A DNA stretch of 64,000 nucleotides from Phytophthora sp. 'mugwort' (Eukaryota > Oomycota > Peronosporomycetes > Peronosporales > Peronosporaceae). The translations under genes and the position numbers were made by a program. Shown piece after piece: positions 43,380-53,837 of the stretch. How positions within the stretch are numbered: the first letter of the stretch is position 1; each line of letters opens with the position of its first letter. Below the pieces are notes generated by a model that made no database searches, was not told where the DNA came from, and was given only the letters and a program-made list of their open reading frames with translations. The stretch is from positions 2,790,001-2,854,000 of the forward strand of contig JAUCEF010000008.1 of the NCBI GenBank assembly GCA_033558025.1. Direction: 5' to 3'.

Positions 43380-45632
43380 GCTTGGACGCTCGTTCATTTA
43401 ACTGCTGGGTCAGCTGACAGCGTAGCTTCCTCTGGATCTTCGGGATCTGACGCTACCCGTGAGAGTTCATCAGCTGGTACGCCAGCAACCGGGAACGGCA
43501 GCTTTTAGCGCCGTTTTCGACGGACGAACCGTCCAAAATGCTCTTCCCTCGCAGCGCGCTGGCCGAGATGGCCCCGATCATTAACGTCGCCGAAGGTCTA
43601 TTGGGCAAGCCGCTGCCCACGAACAAGTGATGAGGGGAACCTCATCCACACAACGGCGAGGAGATGAACACCAAGGCCAATCCCGGCTGGTCCCACCCGT
43701 ACGCAATCAAGCTCCCAAGGAGGCCCCGGCCGGCATCCAGGCTTGCTACTCGTACAACTACCGCCGATTGTCGGCACTCACCGACGGTCGCGGAGTTTAT
43801 CTACACGACTTCGTCAACGACATGACACTATCTGCCACGGAAAATTTGCCGTCGAAGCAATCGAAGCAAATCCCCTTTACGAGGTTACTCGTTCAGTGAC
43901 TTGGCGTCAAAGTCCGCGCGTGCCTCGACAACAAGGAGCAATGCATGGACTCGGCTCTCGTGCATGGGATGGCGTTCATCACGGCGACATACGACCGGTT
44001 AACAGTGCGTATCGAATCCGAGTACACGATGAAGATCGTGGACAAGTCGGTTCCAGGCAAATATATCGTCGAACTGGGCGGCAACCAGACGTGGGTCGTC
44101 TACACTGGCTAGAACGGGTCCTTTGGCTGGATGAGTCTGGAAAAGCTTTGGTGTCCAGTGGTCTCTTTAGTGGCACAGTCCGCGTTGCCATTCTGCCCTC
44201 GAGCGAGGCCACAGACGTGTACGATAACTACCGGACGTGTCATGTTTGTGGAGGGCAACGTGTCTGTGGAACTCGCACCGAGTACTCACTGAACTGGGAG
44301 ACTGTGGGTAAGAGCTGCGGGACCCACGGTATGCTTCACTTCGCACTGCCTCACCACCTGCCAGCCCTGAAGGGTGCCATGACTGTTAAAGACCCGGAAG
44401 CCATCGCCCTCCACTCTGCTACTCGAGGTGAAATGGTCGCCCAGGTGTCCACGACCGGGAAGTGGGTTCTGTCCGAGCCTGAAGACGACCTCGAGGTAGA
44501 TTTCTACCCCAACACTAAGCTGTCTCCGGAGGTCGTCTCTCAGGTGGGACTTCTGAAGACACTCCAGGCCGATCTCGCAGACGACTGGGCACTTAACAAG
44601 ACGAGCTGGTACTCTAACGGCAAACAGTACCAGAAGTACGCGTCGGTGTGCCTGCTGGCCGCGGACACTGCCGTCGTGGGCAAGGACAAGACGCTCTTAG
44701 TACTTGTGTGGCCAGGCTGGAGAAGCTCCTGGTCCCGTTCCTAGACAACACGCTTGACCCACCTGTGAACTACGAGACGACGTACGGTGGCCTTGTGAGC
44801 AGTCAGAGTTTCACCGTCAAGGACGTGAATGCCGACTTCGGGAACAGTGTGTACAACGAACACCACTATCATTACCGATACTGGGTTTACAGGGTTACAG
44901 CTTCGGCCATGCTGAAGAGCGTGCACCCCAAGTGGGGGAGCGTATGGACGAGCTGGACACGATGATCTGGATGATGCTGCGTGACGTGGCCAACCCCAGC
45001 ACGGACGACGCCTTTTTCCCTCGATTCCGCCACTTTTCCTTCTATCTTGGTCACTCGTACTCACACGGCGTGACGCCAATGGCCGATGGTAAAGACGAAG
45101 AGAGTACATCCGAAGATGTCAACTTTTACTACGGGATGAAGCTCTGGGGACAAGTCTCGAAGAACAAGGCCGTGGCAGACCTGGGCAGCCTCATGTTCCG
45201 CTTGAACGCCCGTGCCATCCGCACCTACTTCCTCATGACGTCAGACAAGACGATCCACGCCAAGGAGTTCGTGCCGAACCACGTGACGGGCACTTTCTTC
45301 GACAATAAGGCGGCGTATGCGACCTGGTTCAGCGCGGAGAAGTACGCGGTCCACGGCATCCAGATGATCCCCGTGTCGCCGGTCAACGCCATAGTGCGCA
45401 TCACCGAGTTCATCCAGCAGGAATGGGACGACATATTGTCCAAGAGTCGATCGTCACAGAAGCCAACACGACCAACGCGTGGCTCTCGTTGTTGCTGGTG
45501 AACGAAGCCGCCGTGGACCACGCAGATGCGCTCACAAAACTACACGCCACGATGGACGACGGTCTCACCCGTTCCTGGGCTTTATACAACGCGGCGTCGC
45601 GTCCGCACAGCACCAAGAAGGCCACCGCTTAG
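43380..45632 (+). pseudogene. GH81 endo-1,3-beta-glucanase, many frameshifts
   Basis: Homology is continuous across a full GH81 catalytic domain: PFSTDEPSKMLFPRS, LLGKPLPTNK, YIVELGGNQTWVVYTG, LHFALPHHLPALKGAMTV, VSQVGLLKTLQADL, PVNYETTYGGLVSSQ, ADFGNSVYNEHHYHYRYWVY, FYLGHSYSHGV, DGKDEESTSEDVNFYYGM (active-site glutamates), WFSAEKYAVHGIQMIPVSP and MDDGLTRSWALYNAA, ending at TAG 45630-45632. A Ser/Thr-rich linker precedes it. By hand reading the frame must change about nine times (near 43500, 43620, 43670, 43712, 43885, 44135, 44690, 44935 and 45440), with a TAG at 44110. The family cleaves beta-1,3-glucan of cell walls. Amino-acid conservation between the breaks is high, so loss looks recent, or the indels are sequence errors; the intact neighbours argue against general error. 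Confidence 0.87.
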
Positions 45633-45782
45633 AGGTTCAAAGACCTGTAGAAGAAGAAGAAGATTGAGTCCGTGGTACATGTAAAAGATGAATAGTTTTG
45701 ACATCCTTTTTGGTCCGTTACGAGGCGCCGTGGCCACTAAAGATTTCTCCATCTGAAGCGTCGTTCAGACCCTCGTAGATCC

Positions 45783-46721
45783 ATGACGATCTCTATCCAG
45801 GAAGCGTACAAGACCTTGGGGCTACCGCGAGATGCGTCTTCGAATGAAGTGAAAAAAGCGTACCGGAAATTAGCGCTGCAGTTCCACCCGGACAAGAATC
45901 CGGATCCGGCAGCGACGGCCACGTTTCAACAGCTTTCGGCTGCGTACAAACGGGTAGATGACTACGTGAAGCAAGGTCCGTCCACTGGCAATCCAGACGT
46001 TAATGACTTGTTCAGTGGCGCTGCGTTTGATGACTTTGACGAGGAAAACTTCGGTTTCGACGACGACTTTGGCGTGCCGTCTATGGACGAAATGCTCTTC
46101 ATGTTTGATATGCTGTTCGGCCCCCCGTCACGACGCACCGGCAGACGGAAGACAGACAAGAAACCTGGACGTGGAGTGCGTGTCAATCTCCGACGCAAAG
46201 GTGGCGAGCGCCAGACGCCTCCTGGTTTCCCGTCGTATATTGACCAGGAATTCATGGACATGTTCGCGCACGGCGTCCTGTTTAACGACCCCGACTCGGA
46301 ACTGTACGAGCTGTCTTCGTTATCTTCCTGTTTGCCTAATATGTAACTAATCCATGACATTGTGTCTTATGACTGTGGTAGTTCGGACGACGAGTTCTTG
46401 AGCTTTGTCACAAGCTCCGACAGGAAGTTTGCCTCGGAAATTCGTGAAGAAGACGAGAACAAGACGGCAGAAGGGAAACCACTTGATACAGAACTCCCCA
46501 AGCCGCCAGTAATCGGGAGCAAAGTGTGCATCCATGGGAAACACTCTGGGATTGTCCTGTTCACAGGTCATGTGCACTATGCTAAAGGTGAGTTCGTCGG
46601 CGTCGCTCTGAGCTCACCAGTAGGGAAAAACGACGGCTCGATCAAGGGAGTACGCTACTTTGAGTGCTTGCCTAGTCACGGACTAATGGTGCGTCCCAAC
46701 GACATCACGCTAGCTGCGTGA
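45783..46721 (+). CDS. J-domain protein with C-terminal CAP-Gly domain, two exons
   Basis: Exon 1 begins at ATG 45783. It codes a type-III J domain (residues 4-65, HPD at 35-37), then an acidic Phe-rich stretch and a basic RRTGRRKTDKKPGRG region. The frame would stop at 46346. A CAP-Gly domain follows in the next frame (KVCIHGKHSGIVLFTGHVHY, then FVGVALSSPVGKNDGSIKG and the RYFECLPSHGLMVRP end). That second frame has no ATG before the domain. GTAACT at 46343 can pair with AG at 46423 (81-nt intron) or 46381 (39 nt); both keep frame, giving 285 or 299 residues. I prefer the 81-nt intron because it fits the usual size. The family parts suggest an Hsp70 co-chaperone that binds microtubule or tubulin C-termini. 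Only 150 bases separate it from the GH81 relic. Confidence 0.8.
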
Positions 46722-46839
46722 ACAGATAAACTCGAGCCAAATCAATGATTTGACGCAATTGAATTGTAAATGTTATAGGAAGAAAAAATAGCAAAACTAT
46801 ACGCACTTCTGCCATCGCTCGATGAATCTCAGCTTGTGT

Positions 46840-49800
46840 TTATCTCTTGAGGTGACTCACGTACTTGAACGTCAGGTAGATAGCGATCTGCACGACAGCC
46901 CAGATCACAAGAAGCCCCACCATGAAGTTGTACTTGCTGTCCGGCCGGAAGTCGTAGATATTCTCAATGTACGTGGCCACTGTCATGTCCGTCGTCGTGT
47001 TACCTGATTTTACAGCGATAATATCCTGGTTGTTGCCGAACTGGACGCCCACCAACGCTGCCAGGGAGTAACTAGACGGCATGAGGTACGTGAACCACTT
47101 GTAGCCGCTCCTCATCGCTGTACGAGGCAGCAAGTAGCCCGAGAAGAGATTGAGTAGACACGACAATGCACCCACTGCTACGTTCGCCACCTTTTCGTTC
47201 GGCATTAAAGCAGACATCCACTGACCAATGTACGTACACGCCGACGTGTAGAGGTAGAAGACGAACAGGAAGAAGAAGAAGTCGCCGGCATTGTCACTCC
47301 AGCCTACCAGCCAGTACTCGATCGTCACGAACAGGATAATGACTACAATGAGGTACGGAATCTCGGCAAAGAACAGCGACAGACTGTACGGCAATGGACC
47401 GTAATAGTTCGACATCCGTTCACGGTAGAACACGGCGCGCTCAGCACACGTGACCTCCAGTACCGTCATAAGGTTCGTGACGCCAATAAAGTCCATACTA
47501 TTGTAGATGAGACCAATGTGCGAGTTAATCTTCTTGACGCTTGCTGCTGACAATTGGTAGAATGTCGTACCGAAGATCACAGCGAACAACGGGAAGAGGA
47601 AGACACGCATGAAGTTGTACTGCGGGTTGCGCCAGTACGTGAGTTGCTGCTTCTTCGTGAGCTCCTTTAGTTGATTCCAGAAACCCGTCGCGATCGGCGT
47701 GTAGTTGAGCGTTGAATGGCGCACAAACTCGTCCGAAACTTGGCACAGTTCGAGTGTGCGCTCCCGGTTCTTGACACACAAGTCGCTGTTCTTGTACTCC
47801 AACGAGTAATCCTTCACGTCACGACCAATCCCGGCGCCAATCACCTCGAGCATATACGTGGCCGGGTTGTATTGTGGGCGGATTTCCTCTGTGCCGGGGA
47901 TTGAGGCGAAGTACTCAAGCATCTTCACCGAATCCACACCAAGATCACCGAAATACGCTGCGTAGCCTCCTTTCTGGAGCAGTAGCAGCCCGTCGAACAG
48001 CTCAAAGATCGAAATACTCGGCTGATGGATCGTGCACAGCACTGTACGCCCCGTACGGGCAATCGACTGCACGCCACGCATTACAATCAGAGCTGAACGA
48101 GCGTCCAAGCCACTCGTGGGCTCATCCAGGAACAAGACGCTCGGGTTCGCCACCACCTCGACACCAATCGTCACGCGCTTCTTCTGCTCGACAGACAAAC
48201 TGCCAATCATCTCGCCAGCGATCGTTGTCAACTCCAGTAGCTCGAGCGTCTCCTGCACCAGATTCATCCGTTCCTCGACTGTAAAGTTAGGCGGCAGTCG
48301 TAGGTTGGCCGAGAACACCAGCGCTTCATAGATCGACGCCGCCTCTGAGTGAATATCCATCTGTTCGCAATACGCCGTGATGCGGCTGAAGTTGGCCGGG
48401 TCTTTGAGCTCTCCGTTCACGTAAATGTCGCCCACAATGCGGCCACCAGTCTTCCGGCCGGCAATCACATCCATCAACGTCGTTTTGCCCGCACCTGTAG
48501 CACCCATAAGCGCCACCATACGGCCAGGTTCAAAGTGGGCCGTAATCTTCCGTAGTAATTGTCTCTCTTCCCCGGACGGCAGCGTCACAAAGTAGTCCAA
48601 GTCTTTAATACACAAATTCGACGGTGTGAACGGCAGACCGCCACCTTTAACCTTCGTGGCCTGTGCTGCATGGGGCGTGGCCACTTCAATGTACACGTTG
48701 CGGGTCTCGTCCTGCTGTGTGGCTTTGGCACTCACGCCTTTAAACTTCTCGTACCGGATATAATGGAGAGCTAAGCCATTGAAACTCGTAAAGGCAAAGT
48801 AATAGACGACGAGTACCGCGACGCCAAACCAAATGTAGCCCGTGCCTTGCTTGATCGAGAAGCTCTCGAGTTGGGCCTTGCTTACGGCTGGCGAGTAGCG
48901 GTCGCTTGAGAACTCGGACAGCATATTACTACGCAGAGCCCAGGAGATAGGAGAGAACCAGTACATCCAGATCCAATAGTCCGGAATGAGGTCGGCCAGG
49001 ATGATATTACCCGAGAAAAGTAGGAAAAAGCTCACGGAGATGGCGGCCAGCGCCTGGCCAATCGTGATACTCGGCGACAAGGAGCTCAGCATCGTCATAT
49101 ACGCGCTGATAGCGTGTTGGAAGCACACAAGTACCAGGAAGAAGACGATATACTTCTCAAATGTCCGCGTTAATCCACTCATAAAGTAGAAGAAAGTACC
49201 GAGAACGAACGAGACGGCAAAGTTGACAGGGATCTGTACCACACTCTCAGCGATCGCATAGGACGAAGTACGGAAGAAATTACGTGGCCGTTGCTTGTAG
49301 AAGACGTTGCGGAGCTGGAACGAGATGGTGATTTGCTGCCACGCTTGACGCTGGAACAATGCGATACTAAAGAAGATCATACGCAAATAATACGTCGAGT
49401 TGACGTCAAAGTAGATCATCCCCATGACGAGACCAATAATGAGCGCTTCCAGTAGTTTGCCCCATAGTAAGGGCGGGTCGCGTAGCCATACGAGCTTCTG
49501 ACGGTTCAATAGTAGCAACGTGCTGGGGAGAAACGCAAGGCCGAACTCGGATTTCTGCTTGGAACGCGCCAGATTCGCCACGCTTTTGGCCTTTTTAAAG
49601 TCCTCGGGACTCTCAAATTGGTGCTCGTTGAAGCCTTTGCTGATGATCTCGTGCGTCTTTTTGTAGATTGGCGACTGGCAAAAGAGATTGTTAAAGTCTT
49701 CCGAGGACACGGCCAAGTCTTTCAGTGGAATGCTCCCGTTTGCGTAGCGATGGCCACGTCCCGACGTCACTTCAATGAGGAAATCAGCAGGATCCACACG

Positions 49801-50892
49801 AGGAGGACACGTGAACCCTCGTTCTTCGAAGTAATCGAGGATCTCCGTCCTTGGCCCGTGGTACACGAGGTGGCCCTCGTTGACCATTAAAATGTCGTCA
49901 AACATCTCAACCACCTCGGGCGTCGGTTGCAGCAGCGCAATCACGGCCGAGCCGCCCAGAGTCTTGCACCACGTCCGCAGCGACTTGATGATGTCAAAGG
50001 TCGCGGCACTGTCCAGGCCCGTCGAGATTTCGTCACAGAGGAACAGACTCTGGCCACCAACGAGCACTTCGCCAATCGTCACGCGCTTGCGTTCTCCTCC
50101 ACTCACTCCTCGAAGAAGTGCGTCACCCACGACCGTATTCGCACACTCGTCCATGCCCAAGATTTGGATAAAGAGTTCCGTACGCAATGCTGCAATGTCG
50201 CGCATCTCTTCTGGCTGATCTTGTGGTCGTCCATTGACACATAAGTCGGCAAACTTGAACGTTTCTCGCACTGTCAACGTGGCAATGTGGTTATCCGTTT
50301 GATCCACCATCCCCACCAGCTTGACAAGATCAATCTCGTCGCCTTTCAGTCCCGAGTACAGTATCTCACCGCCCACTGTAGTCTTGGACGAGTTCTGGAG
50401 TTTCCCAGCCAGCGCCTTTAAGAATGTCGACTTGCCTGAGCCAGGATTGGCCAGGACTAACGTTAACGTACCAGGCTTAATGATGCCGCTCATCGGGTGC
50501 AATGCGTGCTTGGTGACCATGGCCGGTTTCTTCCAGGGCGTCACAATGCCCCGCAAGTGAGACCCCACAGTACCGTGGTCCTCCACGGATGCAGGGACTT
50601 GTACCGTGAATGACAGACGTTCAAACCGGACTTCAGGCGTGGCCAGCTGGATGTTTACTTTCCGCGACAGATGATCGTACTTCTTGTAGAACCGCTCGAG
50701 TCCGCCGTTAAGCATCGTCTCCAGGTTGTCAGCCCTCAGCGTACTATATCGACTGGCCATAGTGTCTCGAGTATGCGAGTACGGGTCTTGTAGGCTGCGG
50801 AAGTTGAGCGAGCGATAGACCTCCGGGACGTCACCGTCGCCATTGGAGGCCTCCGGCTGCAGCAGTTTGAGCTTGGCGTCTTCCGCGGCCAT
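46840..50892 (-). CDS. Full-size ABCG/PDR transporter
   Basis: A single 1,350-codon exon from ATG 50892, the usual size for pleiotropic-drug-resistance pumps. The order is NBD1-TMD1-NBD2-TMD2. NBD1 has Walker A NPGSGKST (149-156), signature VSGGERKR (263-270) and Walker B LFLCDE (283-288). NBD2 has Walker A GATGAGKTT (about 797), signature LSVEQKKR (about 898) and Walker B LFLDEPTSGLD (about 919). Each TMD has about six hydrophobic helices. The family uses ATP to export drugs, lipids or secondary metabolites at the plasma membrane. No frameshift or missing motif is seen. An initiator match lies 48-62 bases upstream. It is read divergently from the F-box gene across 279 bases and convergently with the J-domain/CAP-Gly gene. 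Confidence 0.96.
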   Translation of the reverse strand: MAAEDAKLKLLQPEASNGDGDVPEVYRSLNFRSLQDPYSHTRDTMASRYSTLRADNLETMLNGGLERFYKKYDHLSRKVNIQLATPEVRFERLSFTVQVPASVEDHGTVGSHLRGIVTPWKKPAMVTKHALHPMSGIIKPGTLTLVLANPGSGKSTFLKALAGKLQNSSKTTVGGEILYSGLKGDEIDLVKLVGMVDQTDNHIATLTVRETFKFADLCVNGRPQDQPEEMRDIAALRTELFIQILGMDECANTVVGDALLRGVSGGERKRVTIGEVLVGGQSLFLCDEISTGLDSAATFDIIKSLRTWCKTLGGSAVIALLQPTPEVVEMFDDILMVNEGHLVYHGPRTEILDYFEERGFTCPPRVDPADFLIEVTSGRGHRYANGSIPLKDLAVSSEDFNNLFCQSPIYKKTHEIISKGFNEHQFESPEDFKKAKSVANLARSKQKSEFGLAFLPSTLLLLNRQKLVWLRDPPLLWGKLLEALIIGLVMGMIYFDVNSTYYLRMIFFSIALFQRQAWQQITISFQLRNVFYKQRPRNFFRTSSYAIAESVVQIPVNFAVSFVLGTFFYFMSGLTRTFEKYIVFFLVLVCFQHAISAYMTMLSSLSPSITIGQALAAISVSFFLLFSGNIILADLIPDYWIWMYWFSPISWALRSNMLSEFSSDRYSPAVSKAQLESFSIKQGTGYIWFGVAVLVVYYFAFTSFNGLALHYIRYEKFKGVSAKATQQDETRNVYIEVATPHAAQATKVKGGGLPFTPSNLCIKDLDYFVTLPSGEERQLLRKITAHFEPGRMVALMGATGAGKTTLMDVIAGRKTGGRIVGDIYVNGELKDPANFSRITAYCEQMDIHSEAASIYEALVFSANLRLPPNFTVEERMNLVQETLELLELTTIAGEMIGSLSVEQKKRVTIGVEVVANPSVLFLDEPTSGLDARSALIVMRGVQSIARTGRTVLCTIHQPSISIFELFDGLLLLQKGGYAAYFGDLGVDSVKMLEYFASIPGTEEIRPQYNPATYMLEVIGAGIGRDVKDYSLEYKNSDLCVKNRERTLELCQVSDEFVRHSTLNYTPIATGFWNQLKELTKKQQLTYWRNPQYNFMRVFLFPLFAVIFGTTFYQLSAASVKKINSHIGLIYNSMDFIGVTNLMTVLEVTCAERAVFYRERMSNYYGPLPYSLSLFFAEIPYLIVVIILFVTIEYWLVGWSDNAGDFFFFLFVFYLYTSACTYIGQWMSALMPNEKVANVAVGALSCLLNLFSGYLLPRTAMRSGYKWFTYLMPSSYSLAALVGVQFGNNQDIIAVKSGNTTTDMTVATYIENIYDFRPDSKYNFMVGLLVIWAVVQIAIYLTFKYVSHLKR

Positions 50893-50939
50893 GGGACAAC
50901 CGGACTTGGGGGAGTTGGGGGCTTCTGTGGGGCACGAGG

Positions 50940-50954
50940 CAAATTGGGAAGTGA
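50940..50954 (-). promoter_or_regulatory. Oomycete initiator (Inr) of the ABCG transporter
   Basis: The minus strand reads TCACTTCCCAATTTG, matching every position of the oomycete initiator consensus YCAYTYYYNWNTTTN. It lies 48-62 bases before ATG 50892, a normal distance for this element, and probably marks the transcription start. Confidence 0.7.
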
Positions 50955-51171
50955 GAGGCTTTGGAGTGTTGGACTGCCGGTATGATAAGACAGACTGAAC
51001 GTCAATACTGAAGCCCCTTTAACGCCTTAAACGTTGAAGGGGGGGATGCCGCATTGAAGTGGGATTGCCGAGAGAAAAGACAAGGAATGATCAAGTATGA
51101 GAGACCTCGATATGACCAAAAGTTTCATGTGATTGGCTCATGAACTTCAACGTTGGTACTGCAAACGATGG

Positions 51172-52344
51172 ATGGGGCAGGCCATGCAATGCATTCGAGG
51201 AGGACGCCCTCCAACGAGAACAGCTAACAGGGCAGAAGACCGGCAAGCGGCCCCTTCATTAAAAAAAAAGTCCTTGAGCGCATTCGGACCGATGCGGTTG
51301 GAAGAGCTGCCCGGGGTGGTGGTCGAGATGATTTGCGGCTTCCTGCCGGGCTTTGACGCCTTTAAGCTGTCGCACACGAACAGATGGTGGCTGGGCTTGC
51401 TGTCCGATGGACTATTCTGGCACGAGAGGCTGGTGCATGGCCCAGTCCCCGAGAACCAGCAGCATCTTGAGCACACGTGGAAGCGGCGATACATGCAGGC
51501 AAGATCCATGCAGTTCCATGATTTAGACACCGATGACAACGACATGCTCTTGCGGGCGTCCTACGCCTGCGTGGAGTATCCACCACCGACGGATTGGGGG
51601 CAGTTCAGACGTATGTACTTCGCGCTGCGGACGCTGCACGAAGAAAGCTTTAGCTTCGATCTGTGGTTCTCTCTACTCCCTTCGACGAAAGCACAGCTTG
51701 GCCGGGAGAGATCGTACCCCGGTGGAGTTATCTTTGGACTACAGTCCGAGGAGCGAGATAGCAGGAACTGGCCGCAGTATCATCAGCAGTTTGTGATGAT
51801 TGACTCCAAGTGCAACCTCTACTGCTCCGTGCTGGATGCGAAGATTCCTGTTGCCAAGGACTTGAAGTGCGAACGCTGGTACCATCTCGTACTGACCTAC
51901 GAGCTCAATCACCAACGACAAGACGTGTACTTGGACGGTGAGAATATGTGGTCTACAACAGGAGCTCTCCATCGCGAGTGGCACCACCTACTCCACGAAC
52001 AGGTCGGCAGCGGGTACATCACAGCAGGAGGAGGCGACTATCCTCACGGAGACTTTGTCGGCTGGTACGGATTCCACGGACTGCTGGATGAGTTCCGCTT
52101 CTATAGCGGCGTGCTACCTCCGAACGAGGTGCAATATCTGGCTCGTGGCGGAGAGCTATCACCTAAGAGGCTCAGCGGGACCCTCAAGTATCCGGGGCTG
52201 CGAGGGCCGCAGTCGCGCATCAATGTGGAGCTAGTGACCTGCACACGGCCGGCGGAGGGCCGACCTGTGGAGATCTTCGCGGTCGAGAAGAAGGTGTCAT
52301 TCCCAAAGAAACCATGTCGCCCGCCTCGAGCATTGTTCGCGTAA
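51172..52344 (+). CDS. F-box protein with LamG/concanavalin-like domain
   Basis: The frame is open from a TTG at 51133, and I take the first ATG, 51172, giving 390 residues. Residues 42-86 form an F-box (LEELPGVVVEMICGFLPGFD, then SDGLFWHERL). From about 145 to 320 the sequence reads as a jelly-roll LamG/concanavalin-A-like domain: FSFDLWFSLLPSTKAQ, GGVIFGLQSEERDSRNW, CERWYHLVLTYELNHQ, DVYLDGENMW and FHGLLDEFRFYSGVL. F-box proteins link substrates to SCF ubiquitin ligases. A sugar- or protein-binding jelly roll as substrate receptor is inferred, similar in principle to glycan-binding Fbs proteins though of another fold class. No introns, signal peptide or membrane helix. Confidence 0.85.
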   Translation: MGQAMQCIRGGRPPTRTANRAEDRQAAPSLKKKSLSAFGPMRLEELPGVVVEMICGFLPGFDAFKLSHTNRWWLGLLSDGLFWHERLVHGPVPENQQHLEHTWKRRYMQARSMQFHDLDTDDNDMLLRASYACVEYPPPTDWGQFRRMYFALRTLHEESFSFDLWFSLLPSTKAQLGRERSYPGGVIFGLQSEERDSRNWPQYHQQFVMIDSKCNLYCSVLDAKIPVAKDLKCERWYHLVLTYELNHQRQDVYLDGENMWSTTGALHREWHHLLHEQVGSGYITAGGGDYPHGDFVGWYGFHGLLDEFRFYSGVLPPNEVQYLARGGELSPKRLSGTLKYPGLRGPQSRINVELVTCTRPAEGRPVEIFAVEKKVSFPKKPCRPPRALFA

Positions 52345-52820
52345 AGATCACCTACAAGTGATAGCTACTCGTCTGTGGTATTGGCGCTCAGATAGTGTTA
52401 CGATTGCTTGCGTAATGTTGCATTTCATTATCAAGTATGAGGAGCGAACGTCTAATTTGATACCTACTTTTGATGTTCCGGCCTTGCCAACCACAGGGGG
52501 ATGGGTCCGCGGTAGCTTAACCCGACCCGTCCCGCCTTTGCCGGCGTGAAGAGCGAGCGGCTGCGAGGGGGGAGCTCCAGTGGAGTCGACTGGCTGCGTG
52601 CCAGCAGAAGGAGGAAATGCTCGAATATGATAGATTGGGTTGGCCGTCGGCAATAGAAACTGTTCGTTCGAGTGAGGAGCTGCTCATGAGCGATACCAAT
52701 GATGAATCCGAAGACGGTAAATCACAGTAGTGTACCTTGAAACCATGGCCGACAGGCACAGCCCAAAAATATATCTTTCGACGGTAGTTTTGGGCAGAAG
52801 TAGGGACAGCGCGATAGCCA

Positions 52821-52857
52821 GGGGTCCACTTGACATAGAAAGGGGTCCGAATACAGA
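52821..52857 (+). repeat. 37-bp direct repeat, left copy
   Basis: Begins GGGGTCCA and contains AGAAAGGGGTCCGAAT followed by CAGAAA. Its partner is 53801-53837 in the same orientation, 943 bases away. Each copy contains two GGGGTCC words 21 bases apart. Confidence 0.75.
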
Positions 52858-53800
52858 AACAAAACGTGACTTACAAATCATTACACTTGCTTTTATTATG
52901 AGAGTCAGTTGGGTACCTTGGACAAGGAATTTTGGGCAGGGTGACGCATCATCAGACGAACAATAACAGTGAGTGCTCTTCTCTCTGCTCAATGGCGAAA
53001 GCAATGTTGCACCTAAAAGGTGGAAGCTCCCATGCGCGACACTTCCAACGTGCAAGCGTGATATCGTGTTGAGAATCTGTTGCGTTGCACAAGCCAATGC
53101 GGGGCCAGGCAGAGGGCGCGTGGCAGATAAGCGCGCTTAAGTCGGCGACTTGCTGTGCTGTTGGCGGTACGCGACTGCACAAACTCGAAGTGTCGGTAGC
53201 CCTACATTGAACGGTAACTTCTGCACACAACGAGAACCTGCTGTACCCACTTCATGTACAACGCGCATCGCGATGATCATGCACTACCTGGTCACGTATA
53301 CAGTGCCATACAATTCACTTGGTGCGAGTCGTCAGTATTTTTATGACTATTACATGTCATATCGTACAAAGTATGAGAAACCAGAGCAGCGATGGTTTTT
53401 ATTATGTTCCGGTCTTACCCATCACCTGTCGGCGATCCACCTTTCCCTGCTCGAGTGAAGCACTCACGTGGAGCTACACGGGAAAGCGAACGTCCGGGCA
53501 TTACCCCACGCTGGCCTGAATCTGGCCTGCATATGTAGAACGAAGAGGAGAAGTTGGCACACACGAGGATTGCTAGCAATCAATGAGATTCAGTCGAAGC
53601 TAGTCGCGCGGAGGTGTGGAGGTGTGAAGCAACAAGGAACGAAGGAAACTGTAATGTGCCTCCACTTACTGCAAAGCTCGAATTTATAATTCCGTATGAT
53701 GGCAACGTTAACACGCAAGCGAGCTCGGCCGCCGCCCTCATAGATAATATTTTACCAGAAGGCGATGATATGATCATTTGAGGCCCGCCAGCAAGCGACA

Positions 53801-53837
53801 GGGGTCCATGTGCAAGAGAAAGGGGTCCGAATGCAGA
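53801..53837 (+). repeat. 37-bp direct repeat, right copy
   Basis: Same structure and spacing as 52821-52857 with a few substitutions in the middle. The two may be the ends of a small element or the product of one duplication. Confidence 0.75.

Noticed and set aside
48032..50244. Several open plus-strand frames of 90-136 codons
   Set aside because: All are antisense shadows of the ABC transporter gene, whose minus-strand motifs are unambiguous.
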